A stretch of DNA of 64,000 bases from Agromyces lapidis. Its GTDB lineage: Bacteria; Actinomycetota; Actinomycetes; Actinomycetales; Microbacteriaceae. Both the position numbers and the translations under genes were made by a program. This document shows, piece after piece, positions 55,779 to 63,217 of the stretch. Positions within the stretch are counted from its first letter, which is position 1, and each line of letters begins with the position of its first letter. The stretch is from the NCBI RefSeq assembly GCF_009749405.1, contig NZ_WBIQ01000010.1, forward strand, positions 186,001-250,000, read 5' to 3'. The notes under the pieces are model-generated. The model searched no databases and was not told the DNA's origin. It saw only the letters and a program-made list of their open reading frames with translations.

Positions 55779-56399
55779 ATGCGCCCGAGTTCACTGCAGA
55801 AGCGCGAGGCCGCCCTCCTCGCGGCCGAACGCCAGTTCCTGTCGACCGGGTACGAGTCGGTGACGATGGACTCCATCGCGAAGGAGTGCGGCGTCGCCAA
55901 GCAGACGCTGTACAGCCACTTCGGCTCGAAGCGCGCGCTCTTCCTCGAACTCGTCACCGCCAAGACCGTCGCCACCAGACGCGCGGTGCCGTCGCCACCG
56001 GCCCTCGACTCCGCCGGCGACCCCCGACCGCTGCTGCGCGCCCTCCTGATCGCCCAGCTCACGACGGTCATGTCGCCGAGCGTCCTCAGCCTGCGGCGGC
56101 TCGTCATCGGCGAACTCACCCGCTCTCCCGAGCTCGCCGCCGCCCTCTACGAACAGGGGCCGCGGCGGGCGATCGTGAAGCTCGCCGAGCTCATCGCCGA
56201 ACTCCGGGACGCCGGGGCCCTGCGCATCGACGACCCCGAGCGCGCCGCCTCCCAGCTCAACTGGCTGGTGATGGGCGAGCCGGTCAACCGGGCGATGCTG
56301 CTCGGCGATACGGCGATCCCGTCGGCCCCCGAGATCGAGGCCCAGGTCGATTCGGCGCTCGAGGTCTTCTTCGCCGCGTTCGGCACCGGCGGCGACTGA
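55779..56399 (+). CDS. TetR family regulator
   Basis: 206 residues from ATG 55779, chosen because a strong AAGGAGG (55765-55771) lies 7 bases upstream; earlier in-frame ATGs at 55755 and 55758 lie before that box. The helix-turn-helix reads VTMDSIAKECGVAKQTLYSHF and the C-terminal half matches the AefR-like TetR_C group (SVLSLRRLVIGELTRSPELAAALYE). It is divergent from the alpha/beta hydrolase and probably regulates it and itself. It ends 4 bases from the stop of the convergent WYL gene. Confidence 0.88.
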   Translation: MRPSSLQKREAALLAAERQFLSTGYESVTMDSIAKECGVAKQTLYSHFGSKRALFLELVTAKTVATRRAVPSPPALDSAGDPRPLLRALLIAQLTTVMSPSVLSLRRLVIGELTRSPELAAALYEQGPRRAIVKLAELIAELRDAGALRIDDPERAASQLNWLVMGEPVNRAMLLGDTAIPSAPEIEAQVDSALEVFFAAFGTGGD

Positions 56400-56403
56400 G
56401 CGT

Positions 56404-57405
56404 TCACCTCGTCGGCGCCGAGGCCCTCGCCACCGCGGAGAAACGTTCGGCCTGCACCACGAGGAACTCGCGCAGCTCGGGCGAGCCCTCGATTCGGTAC
56501 GCGACGCCCGCGGGCAGCCAGATGAGCGCTACCCCGAGGGCCTCGACCGATTCCGCCTCGATCGGCCAGGCGCAGTGCGACGCATCGACCGCCTCGACCT
56601 CGCGGCCGTACCAGCCGAGGTGCTCGACGAGTTCGGCCTGCGACAGCTCGACGACGACACGGGCGCGGATGCTGCGGCGCCGGTGCCGCACGGCCCGTTC
56701 GACCCGCTCGCGCGCGGACTCCTCGGTCATCTCCTGCGGCTCGAAGCGCACGCGCGTCGAGAACACCTCGCTGATGCGATCGAGCCTGAAGGTGCGCCAG
56801 TCGAGTCGCTCGCGGTCCCACGCGAGCAGGTACCAGCGGCGCGCGACGGGCACGAGCCGGTACGGCTCGACGATGCGCGCCGAGGCCGCGCCCGTGGCAT
56901 CCGTGTACCTGAATCGCAGCCGCTCGCTGTCTCGGCACGCGAGTGCGAGGACGCCGAGGAGCTCGGTGTCGACCTCGGGCGTGGGTCGGCCTGAGCGGTT
57001 CCAGGCGCCGCCCGCGCCGACCGCGGTGTGCGACTGCAGCGCCTCGATGCGTCGACGCAGCGCCGGCGGCAGCACCTGCTCGATCTTGGCCAGCGCCGAG
57101 AGCGTCGTGTGCTCGGCGCCGCGCAGGCCCGCGGTCGCCTGCGAGCGGAGACCCAGAGCGATCGCGACCCCTTCGTCGTCGCTCAGCAGCAGCGGCGGCA
57201 GGCCCGTGCCGGCCTCGAGCCGGTAGCCGCCCGCGCTGCCGCGGAGCGACTCGATGCCGTAGCCGAGCTCGCGCAGCCGCTCGACGTCGCGACGCAGGGT
57301 GCGGTCACTCACACCGAGGCGCCCCGTGAGTTCGCGCGCCGACCAGTGGCGGTGGCTCTGCAGCAGCGAGAGCAGTTCGAGGGTTCTCGAGGTGGTTGCG
57401 GCCAT
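56404..57405 (-). CDS. WYL domain transcriptional regulator (YafY/DeoR-like)
   Basis: 333 residues. The N-terminal winged helix reads RTLELLSLLQSHRHWSAREL followed by RLGVSDRTLRRDVERLRELG. The WYL domain (about residues 140-235) contains EPYRLVPVARRWYLLAWDRERLDWRTFRLDRI. A WCX-like C-terminal domain follows. WYL proteins sense nucleic acid or small ligands. It is divergent from an ABC exporter unit with a dyad in the 60-base gap, so it probably regulates the exporter. GGAGGAG precedes ATG 57405. Confidence 0.9.
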   Translation of the reverse strand: MAATTSRTLELLSLLQSHRHWSARELTGRLGVSDRTLRRDVERLRELGYGIESLRGSAGGYRLEAGTGLPPLLLSDDEGVAIALGLRSQATAGLRGAEHTTLSALAKIEQVLPPALRRRIEALQSHTAVGAGGAWNRSGRPTPEVDTELLGVLALACRDSERLRFRYTDATGAASARIVEPYRLVPVARRWYLLAWDRERLDWRTFRLDRISEVFSTRVRFEPQEMTEESARERVERAVRHRRRSIRARVVVELSQAELVEHLGWYGREVEAVDASHCAWPIEAESVEALGVALIWLPAGVAYRIEGSPELREFLVVQAERFSAVARASAPTR

Positions 57406-57426
57406 GTTCAGATTCTCCTCCCAAAG

Positions 57427-57443
57427 CGGACAGGAAGTGACCG
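57427..57443. promoter_or_regulatory. Dyad in the WYL/ABC gap
   Basis: CGGACA-N5-TGACCG is an inverted repeat with one mismatch. It fills most of the 60-base gap between the WYL and ABC starts. It overlaps the Shine-Dalgarno-like AGGAAG of an alternative ABC start (57445), which favours the later start. Confidence 0.5.
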
Positions 57444-57465
57444 GATGCCTCGAGAAGCTGGCCTC

Positions 57466-58473
57466 ATGACGAACCAGATGATCACCGCACAGGGCCTCAC
57501 GAAGACGTTCCGCTCGAAGGGGCAGACCGTCGAGGCCGTCCGTTCACTCGACCTCGCCGTCGGCGAGGGCGAACTCGTCGCCTTCCTCGGCCCGAACGGC
57601 GCCGGCAAGTCGACGACCCTCCGCATGCTCACCACCCTGCTCCCTCCGACGAGCGGCGACGCGGTCGTCGCCGGATGCGACGTCCGCCGCGACCCCGCGG
57701 GGGTGCGCCGTCGTATCGGCTACGTCGGCCAGGGCAGCTCGGGCGGGCACACCCAGCGCGTGCGCGACGAACTGCACGCCCAGGGCGCGTTCTACGGGCT
57801 CGGCCGTCGCGAGACGCGCACCAGGGCCGCCGAGCTGATCGAGTCGCTCGAGCTCGGGCAGGTCGCGAACCGCACGGTGCAGTCGCTCTCGGGCGGGCAG
57901 AAGCGCCGGCTCGACATCGCCCTCGGGCTGATCCACCGCCCCGAGCTGCTCTTCCTCGACGAGCCGTCGACGGGCCTCGACCCGCACAGCCGGGCGAACC
58001 TCTGGCAGCACATCGTCGAGCTGCGCCGGGCGACCGGCACGACCATCTTCCTCACGACGCACTACCTCGACGAGGCCGACCGGCTCGCCGAACGCGTCAT
58101 GGTGATGGACCACGGCTCGGTCATCGCCGACGACACCGCGTGGGCGCTCAAGGAGTCGCTCGCCGGCGACCGGGTCACGCTCACCTTCGAGAGCGCGACG
58201 GACGCCTCGGCCGCCGCCGCCCGCCTCGGCGGCGAGATCGACGGAGCCGACGGCGCATCCGCCCGCGTCGTGACCGTCACGGCACCCGGCGGCGACCGGG
58301 CGCTGCCCCGCTACATCCGCGAGCTCGCAGACGCCGGAATCGACGTCGCCGCGGCCACCCACCGGCAGCCGACCCTCGACGACGTCTTCCTCGCGCTCAC
58401 CGGGCGCAGCCTCCGCGACGAGGCCGCCCATGCCGCGCCGATCGGCGAGGCGTCCGAGCCCGTCGCCGCCTGA
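57466..58473 (+). CDS. ABC exporter ATP-binding protein (drug-resistance DrrA type)
   Basis: 335 residues. Walker A is GPNGAGKST, the signature is LSGGQ, Walker B is LLFLDEPSTGLDP and the switch His is in LTTHYLDEADRL. The C-terminal 95 residues form the DrrA-type extension. It powers the ABC-2 permease encoded 44 bases downstream. ATG 57466 is chosen; ATG 57445 is in frame with AGGAAG upstream and cannot be excluded. It is divergent from the WYL regulator. Confidence 0.93.
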   Translation: MTNQMITAQGLTKTFRSKGQTVEAVRSLDLAVGEGELVAFLGPNGAGKSTTLRMLTTLLPPTSGDAVVAGCDVRRDPAGVRRRIGYVGQGSSGGHTQRVRDELHAQGAFYGLGRRETRTRAAELIESLELGQVANRTVQSLSGGQKRRLDIALGLIHRPELLFLDEPSTGLDPHSRANLWQHIVELRRATGTTIFLTTHYLDEADRLAERVMVMDHGSVIADDTAWALKESLAGDRVTLTFESATDASAAAARLGGEIDGADGASARVVTVTAPGGDRALPRYIRELADAGIDVAAATHRQPTLDDVFLALTGRSLRDEAAHAAPIGEASEPVAA

Positions 58474-58517
58474 CCGCCCGCCCAGTGACCTCCCACCCCG
58501 ATGAAAGGACCTCTCTC

Positions 58518-59324
58518 ATGACCACCACCGCACCCGCCGCCTCCGCGGGCACCACCGCCGGCACCCGCCCGACGGGCTTCGTCCGCGACACCGCCGCCGT
58601 CTTCGTGCGCGAGTCGAAGCCGCTCGTGCGCGACCCGTTCAGCGTCATGTTCTCGCTCGTGCAACCGCTCGTGTTCCTCGGTCTGTTCGGGCCGCTGCTC
58701 ATCGGCGCCGCCGGCGGCGACGTCGCCGGCACCCTGCAGTGGTTCGTGCCCGGCATCCTCGTGATGGTGGCGCTCTTCGGCACCGCGTCGACCGGCGCGA
58801 ACCTGCTCTTCGAGATGCAGACCGGATCGCACGAACGCACCCTCGTCGCGCCGCTCTCCCGCAGTGCGCTGCTCGTCGGCCGCGCCCTCAAAGAGGTGGT
58901 GCCGCTCGTCATCCAGGGCACGATCGTCGTCGTGGTCGCCGTGCCCTTCGGGTTCGCGGTGGATGTCGCGGGGCTCGCCGTCGGCCTCGTGATCCTGGCG
59001 GTCTTCGGCATCGGCTTCGGCGCGCTGAGCTACACGCTCGCGCTCTCGTGCCGCAACCGCGACTGGATGTTCTGGATGGTGCACCAGACGCTGCTGTTCC
59101 CGCTGATGATCCTGTCGGGCATGCTGCTGCCCCTCGACGACGGCCCCGACTGGATGAAGGTCGCCGCCGCCGTGAACCCGCTGAGCTACCTCGTCGGCGC
59201 CGAGCGCGCGCTGCTCGCGGGCGACTTCGGCGACCCGGCCGTCGTCGGCGGCGCCATCGCCGCGATCGTGACGTGCGCGATCGGCGTGGTCGTCGGCGTG
59301 CGCGCGATGCGCCGGGCGAGCTGA
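58518..59324 (+). CDS. ABC-2 type exporter permease (DrrB type)
   Basis: 268 residues with six membrane helices. The segment beginning VFVRESKPLVRDPFSVMFSL and the NPLSYLVGAERALLAGDF motif are typical of DrrB-like permeases. With the preceding ATPase it should form a homodimeric-type drug or lipid exporter. GAAAGGAC precedes ATG 58518. A G+C-rich hairpin follows the stop. Confidence 0.92.
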   Translation: MTTTAPAASAGTTAGTRPTGFVRDTAAVFVRESKPLVRDPFSVMFSLVQPLVFLGLFGPLLIGAAGGDVAGTLQWFVPGILVMVALFGTASTGANLLFEMQTGSHERTLVAPLSRSALLVGRALKEVVPLVIQGTIVVVVAVPFGFAVDVAGLAVGLVILAVFGIGFGALSYTLALSCRNRDWMFWMVHQTLLFPLMILSGMLLPLDDGPDWMKVAAAVNPLSYLVGAERALLAGDFGDPAVVGGAIAAIVTCAIGVVVGVRAMRRAS

Positions 59325-59342
59325 GCCGGGCTGAAGCGAGAG

Positions 59343-59368
59343 GCGGGCGCGGCGCGGACCGCGCCCGC
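59343..59368 (+). terminator. Terminator after the ABC exporter unit
   Basis: GCGGGCGCGG (59343-59352) and CCGCGCCCGC (59359-59368) form a perfect 10-base stem with a 6-base loop, 18 bases after the permease stop, followed by TTCGG. Confidence 0.7.
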
Positions 59369-59373
59369 TTCGG

Positions 59374-59398
59374 CACTGATACCACCGGCGTATCAGTG
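59374..59398. promoter_or_regulatory. Perfect inverted repeat upstream of the FAD oxidoreductase gene
   Basis: CACTGATAC-N7-GTATCAGTG is a perfect 9-7-9 inverted repeat, 53 bases before the start codon. It differs from the operator of the downstream TetR (61105), so another regulator is implied. It may also overlap a -35 region. Confidence 0.65.
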
Positions 59399-59450
59399 AC
59401 GTAGTGCCGCGAGAGCACCAACCCCACGGGCGACCGCCTACGCTCGAGGC

Positions 59451-61088
59451 ATGCCACTCCCCCAGTCCGAGCCCGTGACCACCGCGCACGACGTCGTGAT
59501 CCTCGGCGGCGGCCACAACGGCCTCACCGCCGCCGCCTACCTCGCCCGGGCCGGGCTCGACGTGCTCCTCGTCGAGCGCGCCGACCACCTGGGCGGGGCG
59601 GCGGTCTCGGCCGAGGCCTTCGAGGGGGTCGACGCCCGGCTCAGCCGCTACTCGTACCTCGTGAGCCTGCTGCCGCAGCGCATCATCGACGACCTCGGCC
59701 TCGACCTCGAGCTCGTGCGCCGACGCTTCTCCTCATACACGCCCGACCCGACGAACCCCGATCGGGGACTGCTCGTCGACAACGAGGCCGACGCCGGGGC
59801 ATCCGTCGCCGCCTTCGCCAGGGTGGGCGCCGAAGCCGACGCGGCCGCCTGGGAGGCGTTCTACGCCCGGACCGCACATCTCGCCGAGCGGCTCTTCCCG
59901 ACCCTCACCGAGCCGCTGCCGACCCGAACCGAAGCCCGCGCCCTCATCGGCGACGACGAGACGTGGAACGCCCTCGTCGAACGCCCCCTCGGCGAGGCGA
60001 TCGAGGCGCGGTTCACGAGCGACCTCGTGCGCGGCATCGTCGCGACCGACGGGCTCATCGGCACGTTCACCGCGCTCGACGATCCCGCACTCGATGCGAA
60101 CCGCTGCTTCCTCTACCACGTGATCGGCGGCGGCGCCGGCGACTGGGATGTGCCGGTCGGCGGCATGGGCGCCGTGAGCGGCGAGCTCGCCCGTTCGGCG
60201 CGCGAGGCCGGCGCGACGCTCGTCACGGGCGCCGAGGTGCTGGGCGTCGACCCGGCCGGCCGCGTGCGCTACCGGCTCGAGGGCGAGGAGCGCCACGCGA
60301 CGGCGGGCACCCTGCTCGCGAACGTCGCGCCCGCCGTGCTCGAGCGGCTCGTCGAGGCGGGCGACCCGAACGCCGAAGCCGTCCCGCCCGTCGTGCGCGA
60401 ACGGCTGCGCGCACTGCACGCCCCCGAGGGCGCGCAGGTCAAGGTCAACCTGCTGCTCACCCGGCTCCCCCGGCTGCGCGACGCCGAGGTCGCCCCCGAG
60501 CAGGCCTTCGCGGGCACGTTCCACATCAACGAGCTCGCCACGCAGCTCGACGCGGCGTACGCGACGGCCGCTCGCGGAGGCATCCCCTCGCCGCTGCCCT
60601 GCGAGATCTACTGCCACACCCTGAGCGACCCGTCGATCCTGTCGCCCGAACTCGCCGCCTCGGGTGCGCACACGCTCACCGTCTTCGGCCTGCACGTGCC
60701 GCACCGCCTGCTCGAGCGCCACGGCAACGACGAGCTGCGCGCCCTGCTGCAGCAGGCGGTGATCGATTCGCTCGACTCCGTGCTCGCCGAGCCCGTCGAG
60801 TCGGTCGTCATGAGGGATGCCACCGGCCGTCCCTGCATCGAGACGAAGACGACGCTCGACCTCGAGGCGGCGTTGCGCATGCCGGGCGGCAACATCTTCC
60901 ACGGGCCGCTGTCGTGGCCGTGGGCCGAACCTGGTGCACCGCTCACGACGCCGGCCGAGCGCTGGGGCGTTGCCACGCGGCATCCTGCCGTGCTCCTGTG
61001 CGGATCGGGCGCCGTACGCGGCGGCGCCGTCAGCGGCATCGGCGGGCACAACGCCGCGATGGCCGTGCTCGAGCAGCTCGCCGGCTGA
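59451..61088 (+). CDS. FAD-dependent oxidoreductase, phytoene desaturase/PYROXD2-like
   Basis: 545 residues. The FAD motif VVILGGGHNGLTAAAYLARAG and the following VERADHLGGAAVSAEAF match the CrtI/PYROXD2 family. GGMGAVSGELARSAREAG and the C-terminal GSGAVRGGAVSGIGGHNAAM complete the FAD site. No carotenoid genes are nearby, so the substrate is unknown. TACGCT (59439-59444) lies 6 bases before ATG 59451, suggesting leaderless expression. The perfect dyad at 59374 probably controls it. A TetR gene follows 42 bases after the stop. Confidence 0.9.
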   Translation: MPLPQSEPVTTAHDVVILGGGHNGLTAAAYLARAGLDVLLVERADHLGGAAVSAEAFEGVDARLSRYSYLVSLLPQRIIDDLGLDLELVRRRFSSYTPDPTNPDRGLLVDNEADAGASVAAFARVGAEADAAAWEAFYARTAHLAERLFPTLTEPLPTRTEARALIGDDETWNALVERPLGEAIEARFTSDLVRGIVATDGLIGTFTALDDPALDANRCFLYHVIGGGAGDWDVPVGGMGAVSGELARSAREAGATLVTGAEVLGVDPAGRVRYRLEGEERHATAGTLLANVAPAVLERLVEAGDPNAEAVPPVVRERLRALHAPEGAQVKVNLLLTRLPRLRDAEVAPEQAFAGTFHINELATQLDAAYATAARGGIPSPLPCEIYCHTLSDPSILSPELAASGAHTLTVFGLHVPHRLLERHGNDELRALLQQAVIDSLDSVLAEPVESVVMRDATGRPCIETKTTLDLEAALRMPGGNIFHGPLSWPWAEPGAPLTTPAERWGVATRHPAVLLCGSGAVRGGAVSGIGGHNAAMAVLEQLAG

Positions 61089-61104
61089 GCGTCGCGCGCT
61101 GCGG

Positions 61105-61124
61105 ACCATACCGTCGGGTACGGT
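61105..61124. promoter_or_regulatory. TetR operator at the 61131 gene
   Basis: ACCATACC-GTCG-GGTACGGT, an 8-4-8 dyad with one mismatch. It includes TACGGT (61119-61124), a likely -10 box 6 bases before ATG 61131. The same ACCATACC half-site and 4-base spacer recur at 62091-62109. Confidence 0.75.
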
Positions 61125-61130
61125 GGCTCC

Positions 61131-61712
61131 ATGGCGACGACACGGGAACGCTGGCTCGACGAAGGGCTGACGGTGCTCGCCACCGAAGGGGCGCCGGCGC
61201 TGCGCATCGACCGCCTGGCCGCGCGACTCGGCGTGACCAAGGGCTCGTTCCACCACCACTTCGACGGGTCCGGCGCATACAAGCAGGCGCTGCTCGCGTA
61301 CTACGAGCAGCGCACGATCGCGGCGATCGACGAGGGAATCGCGACGCGAGGCGACGGCGGAACCCGCGCCACCCTCGAGTGGCTCAGCGAACTCGCGCTC
61401 ATGCCCGGGCCGTCGATCCGCCCGACCGAACTCGACGCCGCCGTGCGCGCCTGGGCGCACACGGACGGCGATGCCCGGGCGACCCAGGCGCGCATCGACG
61501 CGCGCATCATCGATGCGCTGCAGGCGGTGTGGCGGCCGGCGACCTCGTCGGATGCGGCCGCGCGCACCGCAGCCCTCGTGCCGTACCTGGTCTCGGTGGG
61601 CGCCGCGGCGACGGTGCCGCCGATCGGCGCCGACGAGCTCCGCGCCGTCTACCGGCTGCTGCTCGAGATCGCCCCGCTCGCGGGCGGGCCGAGCGGTGAC
61701 GACGCGCGCTGA
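61131..61712 (+). CDS. TetR family regulator with a two-site regulon
   Basis: 193 residues. The helix-turn-helix reads LRIDRLAARLGVTKGSFHHHF, and the C-terminal part is TetR_C-like (STLEWLSELALMPGPSIRPTELDAAVRAWA begins after residue 80). There is no Shine-Dalgarno. TACGGT lies 6 bases upstream inside an ACCATACC-type dyad. The same dyad lies at the start of the convergent DoxX-like gene, so it probably represses both. It ends 8 bases from the DoxX-like stop. Confidence 0.88.
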   Translation: MATTRERWLDEGLTVLATEGAPALRIDRLAARLGVTKGSFHHHFDGSGAYKQALLAYYEQRTIAAIDEGIATRGDGGTRATLEWLSELALMPGPSIRPTELDAAVRAWAHTDGDARATQARIDARIIDALQAVWRPATSSDAAARTAALVPYLVSVGAAATVPPIGADELRAVYRLLLEIAPLAGGPSGDDAR

Positions 61713-61720
61713 TCGCTCGA

Positions 61721-62083
61721 TCAGAGCACGAAGCAGAACAGACCGGTCGCGACGCAGATCACCAGCATGCCCGTCGCGTTGACGAAGAGGTTGCGCCCGA
61801 AGTCGCGCGCCCGCACGTGCATTCCGATCGCGACGACGAAGTAGGCGACGAGCGCGGCGCAGGTGAGGGCGCCGAGAAAGGGAATCCAGATACCGGCGAC
61901 GAGCCCCGCTGCAGCAGCGAACTTGATCGGCGGCATGACCCACCACCATCGTCTCGGAAAGCCCACGTCCTCGAAGCACCTCGCGATGAACGCGACCGGC
62001 TTGAGGCACAGCAGCGCGTCGCCGAAGCAGATGACGGCGAGGAGCACGACGGGCCAGACGGGGTCGGGGAACGCGACATCCAT
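61721..62083 (-). CDS. DoxX-like membrane protein
   Basis: 120 residues with four helices. The segment CLKPVAFIARCFEDVGFPRRWWWVMPPIKFAAAAGLVAGIW resembles the DoxX-like group in which helix 1 is followed by an amphipathic loop and a conserved Pro-Pro-Ile-Lys. The function is unknown; relatives are linked to redox or thiosulfate metabolism. TATGGT lies 7 bases before ATG 62083 on the minus strand, and an operator dyad overlaps it. Confidence 0.82.
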   Translation of the reverse strand: MDVAFPDPVWPVVLLAVICFGDALLCLKPVAFIARCFEDVGFPRRWWWVMPPIKFAAAAGLVAGIWIPFLGALTCAALVAYFVVAIGMHVRARDFGRNLFVNATGMLVICVATGLFCFVL

Positions 62084-62091
62084 ATTTCGTA

Positions 62092-62109
62092 CCATACCGT
62101 ATGGTATGG
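62092..62109. promoter_or_regulatory. TetR operator at the DoxX-like gene
   Basis: CCATACC-GTAT-GGTATGG, a perfect 7-4-7 dyad, preceded by A to give ACCATACC. It begins 9 bases upstream of the DoxX-like start and overlaps its -10 hexamer. It matches the dyad at 61105-61124 in half-site and spacing. Confidence 0.78.
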
Positions 62110-62142
62110 AGGCTCGCCATGCCTGATCGCAGCGGGTGCGCC

Positions 62143-62195
62143 GCCGGGCCGAGCAGACGCAGGGCCGAGCAGACGCCGGGCCGAGCAGACGCCGG
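62143..62195. repeat. 16-base tandem repeat, 3.3 copies
   Basis: GCCGGGCCGAGCAGAC (62143-62158) is repeated at 62159-62174 with one change and at 62175-62190 exactly, then begins a fourth copy (62191-62195). It lies between the DoxX-like promoter and the end of a small membrane gene, whose stop follows at once. Confidence 0.9.
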
Positions 62196-62196
62196 C

Positions 62197-62565
62197 CTAG
62201 AAGACGAAGACCTGCCCGAGGATCATGATCGCGATGACGAACAGCGCGACGACGGCGCCGACGATCACGAGCGACTTGACCGAGAGCTTCGCGACGCCGT
62301 AGCCGACGAGGAACGGCAGGAGGAAGAGGAAGATCGTCACCAGCCACCAGAAGGTCTGGTAGCCGCCCGCCGTGGCGTCGGAGAGACGCCCCGCGAACAG
62401 CTGCTGCGAGTGGGGGTGCGTCGCGAACGCGAACGCCGCCGACAGCGGCACCGCGATCAGCGCGAACACGATCAGTCCGGCGAGGGCGCCCCACAGCCCA
62501 GACTTGCCCTCGGTGATGTCCATTGCTTCTTCGTGCGCAACGCGCTGCGACCCCTTGGAACTCAT
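62197..62565 (-). CDS. Small three-helix membrane protein of unknown function
   Basis: 122 residues from ATG 62565. A hydrophilic N-terminus of about 30 residues leads to three helices (about 25-48, 72-92 and 98-120). No family recognised. TAGAGT lies 7 bases before ATG 62565 on the minus strand, giving a leaderless layout; ATG 62523 with GAAGAAG upstream is an alternative. It is divergent from the SRPBCC gene. Confidence 0.65.
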   Translation of the reverse strand: MSSKGSQRVAHEEAMDITEGKSGLWGALAGLIVFALIAVPLSAAFAFATHPHSQQLFAGRLSDATAGGYQTFWWLVTIFLFLLPFLVGYGVAKLSVKSLVIVGAVVALFVIAIMILGQVFVF

Positions 62566-62629
62566 GCCTCCGACTCTAGTGCTCAGCACCCGCCCGGATT
62601 AGCCTGAAAGTCACGAACGAGTGGGGGCG

Positions 62630-63139
62630 ATGATGACCGCGAAACCGACCGGACACTACGTGCTGAAGGCCGACGGCCTGTACCTGCAGTTCGACCGCCT
62701 GTTCCACGCCCCGATCGAAGACGTGTGGTTCAGCCTGACGAACCCCAACGCCATGAAGGGCTGGATCGGCACGTACACGGGGAGTCCGTCGACCGGCGGC
62801 GTCCGCTTCCAGATGAGCGAGGAGGGCGCCGAGTGGATGAACGTCTCCATCCTCGAGTGCCGGGCGCCGCACAGCTTCACGGCCGACTCGGGCTCGGGCC
62901 CGACGGGCGTGCGGGTGTTCTGCCACCTCGTCGAGGGCGGCGGCATGACCACCCTGACCCTGGGCCAGCGCATGAAGGACGCGAGCGAGGCCGCGAGCAT
63001 CGGCCCCGGCTGGGACTTCTACCTCGATCGGCTCGCCGCCTCGCGCTCGGGTGCAGAACTGCCGGTCTGGGAGAGCTACTACCCCGGGTTCTCTCCCCAC
63101 TACCGCGAACTCACGGTGCCGAGCACGGCGAAGGGCTGA
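62630..63139 (+). CDS. SRPBCC/Aha1-like domain protein
   Basis: 169 residues of START/Bet v1-type fold: LQFDRLFHAPIEDVWFSLTNPNAMKGWIG is the N-terminal signature, followed by WMNVSILECRAPHSF and the C-terminal helix around GPGWDFYLDRLAASRSG. Family members bind hydrophobic ligands or act as Aha1 homologues; the ligand is unknown. Two consecutive ATGs (62630, 62633) follow a G-rich stretch. It is divergent from the small membrane protein. Confidence 0.85.
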   Translation: MMTAKPTGHYVLKADGLYLQFDRLFHAPIEDVWFSLTNPNAMKGWIGTYTGSPSTGGVRFQMSEEGAEWMNVSILECRAPHSFTADSGSGPTGVRVFCHLVEGGGMTTLTLGQRMKDASEAASIGPGWDFYLDRLAASRSGAELPVWESYYPGFSPHYRELTVPSTAKG

Positions 63140-63217
63140 ACGTCCCGGTGCGGCGCCGTGGATGACCCGACCGGCCGCTTCGGCGGTGTGGGCCCGCCCG
63201 GCCCCTAGACTGGCGCC

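Noticed and set aside
57445-57465. ATG 57445 as the ABC ATPase start
   Set aside because: It has AGGAAG upstream, but that overlaps a probable operator and leaves too little room for a promoter after the WYL gene. Kept as an alternative only.
59733-62120. Nearly 800-codon open frame on the minus strand opposite the FAD oxidoreductase and TetR genes
   Set aside because: Low-complexity Arg/Gly/Glu composition, no domain, and covered by well-supported genes on the plus strand.
62143-62195. 16-base repeats as a CRISPR array
   Set aside because: Copies are directly abutting with no spacers.
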